Source: Nocardioides marmoriginsengisoli (GTDB lineage: Bacteria > Actinomycetota > Actinomycetes > Propionibacteriales > Nocardioidaceae). Taken from it: a stretch of DNA of 64,000 bases. The notes under the pieces were generated by a model. It was given only the letters and a program-made list of their open reading frames with translations, was not told the DNA's origin and made no database searches. Both the position numbers and the translations under genes were made by a program. The DNA lies in the NCBI RefSeq assembly GCF_003725695.1, contig NZ_RJSE01000006.1:75001-139000 (forward strand). Reading direction: 5' to 3'. Each line of letters begins with the position of its first letter. The stretch's first letter is position 1. Positions 54,619 through 63,572 of the stretch are shown here, piece by piece.

Positions 54619-55578
54619 CTACGCCGATCCGCGCCCGGTGGGCGTGCGACCGTGCCAGCGCCGGTGCGCGTCGACGAAGCTCCCGGCGTGCGCGTATCCC
54701 AGTCTCCGCGCGATCTGGGCGACGGTCAGCGACCCGGTCGCCAGCAGCTGCGCGGCCAGCTCGGCGCGGACCTCGTCGAGCAGCCCCTGGTACGAGGTCC
54801 CGTCCACGGCCAGCCGGCGGCGCAGGGTCCGCTCCCCCACCGACAGGGCCGCGGCGACGCCGGCGAGGGACGGGTCGTACGACAGCCGCTGGGCGATCAG
54901 GATCCGGACCTGCCGCACCAACGGGCCGGTGTCCCGCTGCCGGCCGGCCAGCTCCGCGCAGAGCTCCTCGGCCAGCGCCATCCCGGCCGGGCTCGCCCGC
55001 GGCAGCTCCGCCTCCAGGAACGACGCCGGAAAGGTCACCGTCGCCGCCTCCCGGTCGTACCGGGTCGGCAGGTCGCCGAGGAAGAGCTCGCGCAGCACCG
55101 CCTCGATGGCGGCCAGGTCGCGCTCGACCAGGAACGCGCGGACGTCGCGCGGGAGGGTGTCGGAGTACGCGGCGATCACCACGTCGTCGCCGTCCACCCG
55201 GGCGTGCGGGATCGAGAACGTGAAGGTCAGGTCGAGGTAGCGGAGCGCGAAGTCCATCGCGTCCGCCAGGGTCCGGCTGGAGACCAGGGCGTACCCGGCG
55301 ATCCCGAACGACGCCACCCGGTAGCGGCGCCCGAGCGCCACCGCGGACCGCGTCGCCGGCCGGTCGGACCGGATCAGGTTGCGCACCACCCGCAGCTCCT
55401 GCTCGGCCGTCACCTCGCGACCGGCTTCGGCCAGGTAGCGCACGCTGAGGCCGGTGCCCGCGAGCGCGGTCCGGGCGGGCATCCCGGTCGCCTCCGCGTG
55501 CTCGACCAGGACCGCGATCCCGGTGGCCCGGCGCGGGAAGTCCCAGTCCCGGATCTCCGGCTCGAGCAGCAGCGTCAC
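54619..55578 (-). CDS. AraC-family transcriptional regulator (OruR-type)
   Basis: A 319-residue regulator. An N-terminal ligand/dimerisation domain of the OruR/DUF (arabinose-binding-like) type covers about 15-200 (RVASFGIAGYALVSSRTLADAMDFALRYL). The C-terminal AraC helix-turn-helix pair covers about 235-315 (SLAGVAAALSVGERTLRRRL, LTVAQIARRLGYAHAGSFVDAHRRW). GTG at 55578, 4 nt after the stop of the membrane-PST gene, so it may be read with the polysaccharide operon. It could control the DUF1304 gene or distant targets. Confidence 0.9.
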   Translation of the reverse strand: MTLLLEPEIRDWDFPRRATGIAVLVEHAEATGMPARTALAGTGLSVRYLAEAGREVTAEQELRVVRNLIRSDRPATRSAVALGRRYRVASFGIAGYALVSSRTLADAMDFALRYLDLTFTFSIPHARVDGDDVVIAAYSDTLPRDVRAFLVERDLAAIEAVLRELFLGDLPTRYDREAATVTFPASFLEAELPRASPAGMALAEELCAELAGRQRDTGPLVRQVRILIAQRLSYDPSLAGVAAALSVGERTLRRRLAVDGTSYQGLLDEVRAELAAQLLATGSLTVAQIARRLGYAHAGSFVDAHRRWHGRTPTGRGSA

Positions 55579-55582
55579 CCGA

Positions 55583-57424
55583 TCAGTCTGCCGTGACCAG
55601 GTCCAGGCAGCTCGCGATGCCCTGGTGCACGGACGCCTGGATCTCGTCGAGGCGGGACTCCTCGATGGTCCGGGAGACGAGTACGTCGGACCAGCGCACC
55701 GTGCCCAGGTCCGGGTCGACGACCGTCGGCGCCAGCACCGGCAGGCCGACCCCGAGGGCGTAGTCGCGGAAGACGAAGCCGAGATCGTCCTTCCCGGCGA
55801 AGGCGATCGTGGCATGCGGGATCCGGTAGCTGTCGCAGAGCGCCGCGACCCCGGGATCGCTGGTCACCACGCCGGCGTACGTCGCCAGCGTGCGGACGAA
55901 GCCCTCGACCTCCTGGGGCCGGGAGACCAGCGCGCTCAGCTCGTCCATCTCCTCGGCGAGCCGGATCGGGACCCCGGCGTGCGAGAGGTGCCGCACGAAG
56001 GCCAGCCGCGGGTTGCTGCCGGTGCGCCAGACCGGGAACAACCGGGAGGCCAGCACGGTCGGGTCGCCGAACGCGTCGACCGCCGGTCCGCCCAGGTCCC
56101 GGATCACGGCCGCGCTGAGCGGGCCGCGGACCGAGAGGTACGTCGCCCGCGGGTCCGGGGTCGCCTCGGCGGTCAGCGCTCCGGTCCCGACCACGATCGA
56201 GTGCTGCTGGACCGACCCCAGGATCGAGCCGATCATCACCAGGTGCGGCTCGGCAGCGAGCGCGGTCGGCCGCTGGTGGATCACCGGGCGGCCGGACTCC
56301 TGCCGCAGCACCAGCGGGCTCAACCAGTTGCCGGAGGCGCCGGGGAACGGCCGCGGCCACCACATCAGCGAGAGCGGCAGCCGCCCGTCGCCGGAGGTGG
56401 CGAGCTCGGCGAACGCCTCCGCGGCGCGCTGGGCATTGATCTCGGACTCCATCGGGACCCGGGTGACGCTCAGCCGGGCGCCGTACCGCTGGACCTCGTC
56501 GAGGGCGCCGCGCTGCCCGGCGAGCAGCATCTGGTTCACCAGCTGGGTCCGGTGCGCGGAGGGCAGGGCCGGCGGCAGCTCCTCGTCCTCGGTGAGGTCC
56601 GCGAGCTCGTCCAGCTCGTCGTCGACGTCGACCACCGCGCTCCCCCGCGGTCCGGCCGTCAGCCGGGCCTTGACGCGGGCGAACCGCATCGCGCTGGCCG
56701 AGAGGTTGCCGACCTGGCTGTACATCATCCGCAGCCCGATGAAGAGCACGATCGCGTCGGCCCCGGCGATCTGCCCGCGCAGTGCCCGGTACAGCACCAC
56801 CCCGAGCGAGAGCGCCATCGCCAGGCTCGCCACCACCGCGCCGAGCTCGGCGTCCCGGATCCGCTTGCCGACCCGGTCGCCGATCGCGGTGCCGCCGCTC
56901 GCGTGTCCCTCGGTGAGGTAGCGGACCTGGTGGTCGAGCTGGCGCCGGTAGATCGCCGCGATCACCGACAGCACCGCACCGACGATCACCACGTTGGCCA
57001 GCCCGGACCCCAGGTCGACGACCGCGAAGAGGATGCAGAACGCGGCCAGCTGGATCAGCGCGACCAGCGCGGTCGAGAGCTCGAACGCGGCCGCCCAGCT
57101 CCAGGCCTCCTGGCTGGCGGCGCGCTTCTCGCCGGAGTTGTCGAAGCCGCGCCGGAAGACCCGGACCCGGCTCAGCCGGACGACGTGGTGCAGCGCCCGG
57201 GCCAGGGCGAAGGCGACGAAGAAGACCAGCGCGGACCGGATCACGCCCTCGGGGTCGACCTCGTAGCGGTGCGGCCCGTTGATGATCAGGTGCGAGAACA
57301 TCCGGGTGACGACGAGCTCGGAGACCGGGAGCATCGCCAGCGTGAGGAGCAGCCCGGAGATCTCCCACCGGCTGCGTCCGTGGCTGAAGAGCTGCCCGAA
57401 GGCCCGGAGGAAGTCGCCGAACAC
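55583..57424 (-). CDS. ABC-exporter-like membrane domain fused to a degenerate polysaccharide-pyruvyl-transferase-like domain
   Basis: A 613-residue protein. Residues 1-255 form a six-helix membrane domain (helices near 22-42, 63-80, 112-135, 141-158, 195-215, 222-240) resembling an ABC exporter transmembrane unit, with no nucleotide-binding domain. An acidic linker (262-285) leads to a region (291-610) homologous to the C-terminal part of the next gene's product. The family's NFGD motif reads ASGN (363-366), and the conserved SxxH reads SDPG (522-525), so pyruvyl transfer is unlikely. GTG start, 1 nt after the preceding stop. Confidence 0.8.
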   Translation of the reverse strand: MFGDFLRAFGQLFSHGRSRWEISGLLLTLAMLPVSELVVTRMFSHLIINGPHRYEVDPEGVIRSALVFFVAFALARALHHVVRLSRVRVFRRGFDNSGEKRAASQEAWSWAAAFELSTALVALIQLAAFCILFAVVDLGSGLANVVIVGAVLSVIAAIYRRQLDHQVRYLTEGHASGGTAIGDRVGKRIRDAELGAVVASLAMALSLGVVLYRALRGQIAGADAIVLFIGLRMMYSQVGNLSASAMRFARVKARLTAGPRGSAVVDVDDELDELADLTEDEELPPALPSAHRTQLVNQMLLAGQRGALDEVQRYGARLSVTRVPMESEINAQRAAEAFAELATSGDGRLPLSLMWWPRPFPGASGNWLSPLVLRQESGRPVIHQRPTALAAEPHLVMIGSILGSVQQHSIVVGTGALTAEATPDPRATYLSVRGPLSAAVIRDLGGPAVDAFGDPTVLASRLFPVWRTGSNPRLAFVRHLSHAGVPIRLAEEMDELSALVSRPQEVEGFVRTLATYAGVVTSDPGVAALCDSYRIPHATIAFAGKDDLGFVFRDYALGVGLPVLAPTVVDPDLGTVRWSDVLVSRTIEESRLDEIQASVHQGIASCLDLVTAD

Positions 57425-57425
57425 C

Positions 57426-59201
57426 TCAGGACGTCCTGTCCAGGTAGCGGGCGATGCCCGCCGCGATCGCGGCCTCGACCTCGTCCAGCTTGGTCTCCGA
57501 CACCCGTTCGGTGCGGATCAGGTCGTCCCAGTTGGTACGACGCAGGTTGAGGTCGACCGCGACCGGGTCCCAGGAGCCGGTCAGGCCCGCACCCGCCGCG
57601 TAGTCCCGGTACTTGATGCCGGTGCCGTGCACCGCGTCCTCGAAACCCTGGAAGCCGATCAGCGCGCACGGGATGCCGTAGCTGTGGCAGGCGATCATCA
57701 CGTGCATCGCGCTGGTGATCACGGCGTCGTACCGGGCGAGCCGCGTGACGAACGTGCGCAGGTCGTCGGGGTGCGACATCAGCACGCTGAGCTCGTCGAC
57801 GTCCTCGCCGAGGGTGACCGGGAGGCTGGCGTGGGTGAAGTGCCGGACCAGCGCGATCCGGCCGTTGGTGGCACCGCGCTCGACCGGCAGCACCCGGGAG
57901 ATCAGGACGCCGGGGTCGCCCAGGCTCGCCACCGCGCGGCCGCTCTGCCGGCGGAGCAGGTCCGCGGTGAGCGGGCCGCGCACCGAGACGTAGTCGGCGT
58001 GCGCGTCGAGCTCGACGTCCGCCGAGGAGATCCCGGTGCCGACCACGATCGAGCTCGGCCGGATGAAGCGTCCGATCGACCCGACCGCGATCAGGCTCGG
58101 CGCCGAGCCGGGCGCCGTCGGGGACGCGTAGGTGATCGGGCGGCTGGAGGCCGACTGCAGGATCAGCGGGCTGAGCCAGTCGCCGAAGTTGCCCGGGAAG
58201 GGCCGCGCCCACCAGGCCAGCCGCAACGCCTCGTCCTCGGTCCCGTCCAGCGCGTAGTGCGCGAACGACTCCGCGGCCCGCTGCGCACCGGCCTCGTTCG
58301 CCGAGGGGATGCTGCCGGCGTTGAGCCGGGCGGCGATCTCCCGGACCTTCTCCAGCTCGCCGCGCTGCCCGGACGCGACCATGTGGTTGATCAGCGACTG
58401 CCGGTGCCGCGACGTACCGCCGACGTCGTGCGCTCCCTGGGTGAGCAGGTGCGTGATGCCGGTGCGGTCGGCGATCCGGCGGAGCCGCCCGGCGAGCGAG
58501 CCCGACCGACGCTCGACGGCCTTGGCCCAGCGCAACGCGCGCTTGCGGAACGACCCGGTACGGCGGGCGACCCCGGCGACCTGCTCGTGCTGGACGACCT
58601 TGGACTTGAACTCGGCGACGTTGCCGCTGGCGCCGAATGCGAAGAACGCGGTGACTCCCGCACCCGAGCGGCCGACCACGGCGCCGGACGGGATCACCTG
58701 GAAGGTCATCGCCGCGGCGTTCGCGCGCCAGGACTCCTCGAAGAAGTAGTCGTCGGTGGCCTTGATCTCCAGGGTCGACTCCAGGGCGACCGCGTCGGCG
58801 ATGAACTTCCGGGCGGCCGGGGTGGTGTTGATCCCGAAGAAGCACGGCTCCCAGAACCGGGTCCGGTTGGCGTAGCCGATGCTCACCGGGGACCCGAAGC
58901 CGCGCTGGAAGCCGATCAGGTCTGCGGTGGAGTCGCCGATGTAGTCCGGCAGCCCGAGCAGCTGGCAGTCGACGTCGACCCAGAAGACCTTCTTGTCCGG
59001 GTGCTCGGCGCAGATCCGGCCGAGGAAGGCGATCTTCTTGCGGCAGATGTCGGCCCAGTCCTCGCCGGGAGCCTTGACGATCTCCTCCAGCTCGCCGCGG
59101 ACGCCGATGTCGGCCAGGTTCTTGCGCAGCCGGTCGGCGTGGTCGCGGTAGTACTCGTCGGCGGTGTAGAACGAGCAGACCACGATGTCGTCGTAGTTCA
59201 T
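57426..59201 (-). CDS. Glycosyltransferase fused to a polysaccharide pyruvyl transferase-like domain
   Basis: A 591-residue bifunctional-looking cytoplasmic protein. Residues 1-175 are a GT-A-like glycosyltransferase with DxD in WVDVD (74-78). Residues 266-325 are helical. Residues 328-585 form a pyruvyl-transferase-like domain that keeps NFGDWLSP (338-345), SVRGPLTADLL and the conserved histidine in SAMHVMIACHS (H500). It probably adds a sugar and a pyruvate ketal, or a related modification, to a surface glycan. AAGGAG precedes the ATG. It is the paralogue of the next gene's C-terminal half. Confidence 0.8.
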   Translation of the reverse strand: MNYDDIVVCSFYTADEYYRDHADRLRKNLADIGVRGELEEIVKAPGEDWADICRKKIAFLGRICAEHPDKKVFWVDVDCQLLGLPDYIGDSTADLIGFQRGFGSPVSIGYANRTRFWEPCFFGINTTPAARKFIADAVALESTLEIKATDDYFFEESWRANAAAMTFQVIPSGAVVGRSGAGVTAFFAFGASGNVAEFKSKVVQHEQVAGVARRTGSFRKRALRWAKAVERRSGSLAGRLRRIADRTGITHLLTQGAHDVGGTSRHRQSLINHMVASGQRGELEKVREIAARLNAGSIPSANEAGAQRAAESFAHYALDGTEDEALRLAWWARPFPGNFGDWLSPLILQSASSRPITYASPTAPGSAPSLIAVGSIGRFIRPSSIVVGTGISSADVELDAHADYVSVRGPLTADLLRRQSGRAVASLGDPGVLISRVLPVERGATNGRIALVRHFTHASLPVTLGEDVDELSVLMSHPDDLRTFVTRLARYDAVITSAMHVMIACHSYGIPCALIGFQGFEDAVHGTGIKYRDYAAGAGLTGSWDPVAVDLNLRRTNWDDLIRTERVSETKLDEVEAAIAAGIARYLDRTS

Positions 59202-59214
59202 GGGACTCCTTCGG

Positions 59215-60285
59215 TCAGCGGGAACGCAGCAGGAAGCCGGTTCCCCAGGAGAGATGCATCAGGGCCAGCGCGATCGGCACCCGCCAGCGCACCCGCCAGG
59301 GCAGTCGCCGCGCCTCGGCGAGCCCGAAGCCGAGGACGCCGGCCAGGTAGCCCGCGGGCGCCAGCAGGCCGAGCACCAGCCAGTCCCCCAGCAGCGGAGC
59401 GTGCAGCCCGGCGAGCAGCCCGAGGACCACGGCCAGAACGGCCACCGGGGGTGCCAGGTAGCGCACGCTCGCGGTGTCCTGGTGGCGCTCGATCACCCGG
59501 CGCCGCCAGCCCCCGGTCCGGAACTGCTGCCGGGCGAAGTCCCGCCAGCGTGCCCGCGGCCGGTAGGCGACGCCGAGAGACGGGTCGAACCAGACGGTGT
59601 GGCCGGCCAGCCGGAGCCGGTGGTTGAGCTCCCAGTCCTGGGCGCGCAGGAAGTACTCGTCGTACCCGCCGACCGCCGTGACCGCATCCCGCCGGAACGC
59701 GCCGAGGTAGACCGTGGGCTGCGGGCCGGCGGCGCCGCCGACGTGGAACGCCCCGCCGCCGATCCCGATCCGCGAGCTCATCGTCAGCGCGATCGCCCGG
59801 GAGACCGGGCCGTCGCCCTCGGGCAGCATCCGGCCGCCGACGTTGGCGGCCTCGGTGCGCTCCAGGAGCGTCACCACGTCGCGCAGGTAGTCGGCCGGCA
59901 GGAAGGCGTGCCCGTCGACCCGCACCAGGTAGTCGTGCCGGGCCGCCGCCAGGGCCGCGTTGAGCCCGTGCGGCGTGGTCCCGGCCGGGTTGCTGACCAC
60001 CTTGACCCGCGGCTCGCGCTCGGCGAGCGCGGTGGCCACCCGCCAGGTGTCGTCCCGGGACGGCGCGACGGCCACGACCACCTGGACCTCGCCGGGGTAG
60101 TCCTGGGCCAGGATCCGGGAGACGCTGGCGACCAGCTCGCCGGCCTCGTCGCGAACCGCCATGAAGACCGAGACCGGGGGCAGGGACGCCGGCGTCAGGT
60201 CCGGGACCAGGGTCAGGACGGGAGCCGGCCGGGGAGCCCTCTGCTGGGGAGCGAGCACCAGCGGCGGCGTGATCATCGTGGTCAT
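59215..60285 (-). CDS. GT2 glycosyltransferase with C-terminal membrane helices
   Basis: A 356-residue processive-type family 2 glycosyltransferase. VSVFMAVRDEAGELVASV opens the GT-A domain (about 35-270), with the DxD-like VDGHAF, GAFRRDAVTAVGGYDE acceptor region and DWELNHRLRLAG (the ED/W acid). Two to three hydrophobic helices follow (about 285-345), anchoring it to the membrane. It is between the other glycosyltransferase genes with 4-13 nt spacers, so one operon is likely. Confidence 0.9.
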   Translation of the reverse strand: MTTMITPPLVLAPQQRAPRPAPVLTLVPDLTPASLPPVSVFMAVRDEAGELVASVSRILAQDYPGEVQVVVAVAPSRDDTWRVATALAEREPRVKVVSNPAGTTPHGLNAALAAARHDYLVRVDGHAFLPADYLRDVVTLLERTEAANVGGRMLPEGDGPVSRAIALTMSSRIGIGGGAFHVGGAAGPQPTVYLGAFRRDAVTAVGGYDEYFLRAQDWELNHRLRLAGHTVWFDPSLGVAYRPRARWRDFARQQFRTGGWRRRVIERHQDTASVRYLAPPVAVLAVVLGLLAGLHAPLLGDWLVLGLLAPAGYLAGVLGFGLAEARRLPWRVRWRVPIALALMHLSWGTGFLLRSR

Positions 60286-60289
60286 CGCG

Positions 60290-61213
60290 TCACACCACCG
60301 GGGGCCGGCCGTGCCGGGTCATCAGCCAGATCGTCGACCAGCGCAGCGGCTTGCGACCGCCGGGGTCGACCCGCCAGCCCTCGCGCCAGCCGGCGAACCA
60401 GGGCTTGAGGGTGGCGCGGGCCTCGGCGGTCCGCGCCGACCGGACGAGCTGGACCAGGGTCCAGGTGCCGACGTACAGGCCGGTGAAGGGCCAGCGCAGG
60501 TTGCGGCGGGCGGTCCAGACCCGGTGCCGGGCGTTGTAGCGGTAGTACGTCGCGTGCCGGGCCGGGTCGATCGGCGGGTGCAGCACGGCGAGGTCGCCGG
60601 TGTAGCGGACCCGGTAGCCCGCGTCCCAGATCCGCCAGGTGAACTCGATCCCCTCGTGGGCGTAGCGGTACAGCTCGGGCCAGCCGCCGACGGCGTCGAA
60701 CGCGTCCCGGCGGATCACCGAACCGCCCTCCCAGAGCACGAACGCCGCCGAGGAGCGCCGCGGGTCGCCCTTGCGGACCCGCGGGATCCAGCGCCGCGGC
60801 GCGACCCCGTGGGTGGGGTCGACCCGCGGGTGGATCACGCCGAGCGCCGGGTCGGCGTCGAAGAGCGCGACCGCGCGGGCCAGGTAGTCGTCGGTGGCCG
60901 GCCTGGCGTCGTCGTCGAGGAAGAAGAGCACGTCGCCGGTGGTGGCCGGCACCCCGGCGTTGCGCCCGGCCGGGATGCCGAGGTTCTCCGGCAGCGCGAT
61001 CGACCGGACCCCTTCCGGGAGGCCGCTCGGCTCGGTGCCGTTGCCCACCACGACTACGTCGAAGGCGACGTCTCGCTGCGCCAGCACGGCGTCGAGTCCG
61101 GCCGCGAGGTCCGCGGGACGGGTGCCCTGGGTCAGCACCACGACGCTGACGCGCGGCGTCGCGCCGGACGTCCGGCGGCTGTCCGCCGGCCTGGGGCTGA
61201 GCTGGGTGGGCAT
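60290..61213 (-). CDS. GT2 glycosyltransferase (rhamnosyl-type)
   Basis: A 307-residue cytoplasmic family 2 glycosyltransferase, first gene of the polysaccharide operon. RVSVVVLTQGTRP opens it; DDDARP is the DxD motif; GGSVIRRDAFDAVGGWPE and YAHEGIEFTWRIWDAGY contain the acceptor and catalytic acid regions. The architecture resembles rhamnosyl/galactosyl transferases. The donor cannot be fixed. ATG at 61213 (MPTQLSPRP). Confidence 0.9.
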   Translation of the reverse strand: MPTQLSPRPADSRRTSGATPRVSVVVLTQGTRPADLAAGLDAVLAQRDVAFDVVVVGNGTEPSGLPEGVRSIALPENLGIPAGRNAGVPATTGDVLFFLDDDARPATDDYLARAVALFDADPALGVIHPRVDPTHGVAPRRWIPRVRKGDPRRSSAAFVLWEGGSVIRRDAFDAVGGWPELYRYAHEGIEFTWRIWDAGYRVRYTGDLAVLHPPIDPARHATYYRYNARHRVWTARRNLRWPFTGLYVGTWTLVQLVRSARTAEARATLKPWFAGWREGWRVDPGGRKPLRWSTIWLMTRHGRPPVV

Positions 61214-61327
61214 CGTGATCTGGTCCTTCGTCGGTCGAGGCGGATGGTGACTGCGCCGGCCCTGGGCGATGAACAGGTTCAGGCCAGCAGACCCGGACCT
61301 GCGTTCGGCAGCCGGCAGGTGAACGCG

Positions 61328-61368
61328 GGACAAAGTCCGGAGGACGATCGAGCCATAGGACTAAGTCT
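61328..61368. promoter_or_regulatory. Paired GGAC-N3-GTCC sites upstream of the glycosyltransferase operon
   Basis: GGACAAAGTCC (61328-61338) is a perfect palindrome with a 3-nt centre. GGACTAAGTCT (61358-61368) is one mismatch from one. They are 30 bp apart, about three helical turns. The rest of the 291-bp gap (61214-61504) contains no gene that I can see. It should hold divergent promoters for the polysaccharide operon and the monooxygenase. Confidence 0.5.
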
Positions 61369-61504
61369 ACTTGATTACTGCACTATTGCGAGAACCGGGG
61401 CGGTGAGTCGTGCACCACAGCACCGCTCCGGGCTGGCCGGAATTCCGAATTCATTGCGCTCTTCGGCCCTGTCCGGATGTCCGCGGGTTGCCTAGGGTCG
61501 TCCC

Positions 61505-62962
61505 ATGACCTCTCCCCGGATCGTGATCATCGGCGCCGGCTTCGGCGGACTCGGCGCAGCGATCGAGCTGCTCCAGCACGGGTTCACCGACGTGACCGTC
61601 CTGGAGAAGGCGGCCGACCTCGGCGGCGTCTGGCGGGACAACACCTACCCGAACGCCGCCTGCGACGTCCCGTCCTCGCTGTACTCCTGGTCGTTCGCGC
61701 CGAACCCCGGCTGGGCCCGCCGCTACTCCGGGCAGGCCGACATCCTGGCCTACATCGACCAGGTCGCCGGCCGATTCGGGCTGCGCGAGCGGATCCGCAC
61801 CGGGGTCGAGGTGACCGCGGCGACGTACGACGAGGCGCGCGCGACCTGGCAGCTGGACCTCGGCACCGGCGAGACCCTGGAGGCGGACTTCCTGATCTCC
61901 GCGGTCGGCCAGCTCTCCCGGCCGGTGGTGCCGCGGATCCCCGGCGCCGAGACCTTCGCGGGACCCGCCTTCCACTCCGCCGAGTGGGACCACTCCGTCG
62001 ACCTCGCCGGCAAGCGCGTGGTCGTGCTCGGCACCGGCGCCAGCGCGATCCAGTTCGTGCCCGGGATCCAGCCGGTCGCCGGCCGGGTCACCGTCTTCCA
62101 GCGCTCGGCGCCGTACGTCGTCCCGAAGCCGGACCGCGGCTACACCCGGGCCCACCACCGCGCCTTCGCCCGGCTCCCCCGCACCCAGGCGTGGGGTCGC
62201 ACCCTGACCTGGTTCGCCTCCGAGCAGCTGAACAAGTCGCTGACCGGGACCAACCCGATGAAGTCCGTGCTGGAGAAGGCGTGGCGGCTGCACCTGCGCC
62301 GCCAGGTCCGCGACCCCGAGCTGCGCGCGAAGCTGCGCCCGGACTACCCGATCGGCTGCAAGCGGCTGCTGTTCTCCAACGACTGGTACCCGGCGCTGGC
62401 TGCCGACAACGTCGAGGTCGTCACCAGCGACGCCGTCGAGATCCTGCCGGACGGGGTCCGGGACGCGGACGGGACCGTCCACGAGGCCGACGTGATCATC
62501 TACGGGACCGGGTTCGCCGCCACCGAGTTCCTGGCGCCGATGACGATCACCGGCGTCGGCGGGCTCGACCTCGCCAAGGCCTGGGCGGACGGCGCTCGCG
62601 CGTACTTCGGGATCTCCGTGCCGGGGTTCCCCAACCTCGGCATCGTCTACGGCCCGAACACCAACCTCGGCGGCAGCTCGATCATCAACATGATGGAGTC
62701 CCAGGCCGGCTTCGTCCGCCAGCTCGTGCAGGCCGTGCACGTCAGCGGCGGCAGCATCGACGTGCGCCCGGAGACCGAGGAGCGCTTCGACGCCGAGATC
62801 CAGGAGCGTCTGGCGGCGAGCGTCTGGGGCGGCTGCACCAGCTGGTACCGCGACGAGGCCGGTCGGGTGACCACCAACTGGCCGGGCACGGTCACCGAGT
62901 ACAAGACCCGGACCGCGCAGGTCGACCTCGACGACTTCGTGGTCACCCGCCCCGCAGGCTGA
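61505..62962 (+). CDS. Flavin-dependent Baeyer-Villiger-type monooxygenase
   Basis: A 485-residue class B flavoprotein monooxygenase. FAD motif IIGAGFGGLGAAIELL, Baeyer-Villiger fingerprint FxGxxxHxxxW as FAGPAFHSAEW (near 155-165), NADPH motif VLGTGASAIQFV and YGTGFAATEF. Family members oxidise ketones to esters or heteroatoms. Substrate unknown. It is divergent from the glycosyltransferase operon. Confidence 0.92.
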   Translation: MTSPRIVIIGAGFGGLGAAIELLQHGFTDVTVLEKAADLGGVWRDNTYPNAACDVPSSLYSWSFAPNPGWARRYSGQADILAYIDQVAGRFGLRERIRTGVEVTAATYDEARATWQLDLGTGETLEADFLISAVGQLSRPVVPRIPGAETFAGPAFHSAEWDHSVDLAGKRVVVLGTGASAIQFVPGIQPVAGRVTVFQRSAPYVVPKPDRGYTRAHHRAFARLPRTQAWGRTLTWFASEQLNKSLTGTNPMKSVLEKAWRLHLRRQVRDPELRAKLRPDYPIGCKRLLFSNDWYPALAADNVEVVTSDAVEILPDGVRDADGTVHEADVIIYGTGFAATEFLAPMTITGVGGLDLAKAWADGARAYFGISVPGFPNLGIVYGPNTNLGGSSIINMMESQAGFVRQLVQAVHVSGGSIDVRPETEERFDAEIQERLAASVWGGCTSWYRDEAGRVTTNWPGTVTEYKTRTAQVDLDDFVVTRPAG

Positions 62963-63005
62963 GCCGCCCGGGGGCCGCCTTGGCCGTGCCCCTACGGTGG
63001 ACGCC

Positions 63006-63572
63006 ATGACCACCGAGGACCGCACCGCCCGTCAGAAGATGCTCGCCGGCGAGCCGTACTTCGCCGACGACCCCGAGCTGATCGCCGCCTCGCTCCGGGC
63101 CCGGCGCTTGACGGCCGAGTACGACGCCGTGGCCCCCGGCGACAGGGAACGGGCGCGCGAGGTCCTCGTCGAGCTCCTCGGCTCGGTCGGCGACGAGGTC
63201 TCGATCCGCCCGCCGCTGTACGTCGACTACGGCAGCCAGGTCACGGTCGGCGACCGGGTCTTCGCGAACTACGGGCTCACCGCCCTGGACTGCGCCCGGA
63301 TCACCATCGGCGACGACACCCAGATCGGCCCGCACGTGCAGCTGCTGACCCCGACGCACCCGCTCGACGCCGATCAGCGCCGGACCAAGGTCGAGGCGGC
63401 GGGTCCGATCACGATCGGCGCCAACGTCTGGCTCGGCGGCGGTGTGATCGTGCTGGCCGGCGTGACGATCGGCGACAACGCGGTGGTCGGGGCGGGCTCG
63501 GTCGTCACCGGCGACATCCCGGCGAACACGGTCGCGGTCGGCAACCCGGCCCGGGTGATCCGGAAGCTCTAG
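63006..63572 (+). CDS. Sugar O-acetyltransferase (maltose O-acetyltransferase/LacA family)
   Basis: A 188-residue left-handed beta-helix acetyltransferase. N-terminal Mac domain RQKMLAGEPYFADDPELI, then hexapeptide repeats (VTVGDRVFANYG, ITIGDDTQIGP) with the catalytic histidine in LLTPTHPLD and the CoA-binding GANVWLGGGVIVLAGVTIG. ATG at 63006; GTG at 62997 is possible. Its TAG shares CTAG with the convergent DUF2834 stop. Confidence 0.93.
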   Translation: MTTEDRTARQKMLAGEPYFADDPELIAASLRARRLTAEYDAVAPGDRERAREVLVELLGSVGDEVSIRPPLYVDYGSQVTVGDRVFANYGLTALDCARITIGDDTQIGPHVQLLTPTHPLDADQRRTKVEAAGPITIGANVWLGGGVIVLAGVTIGDNAVVGAGSVVTGDIPANTVAVGNPARVIRKL

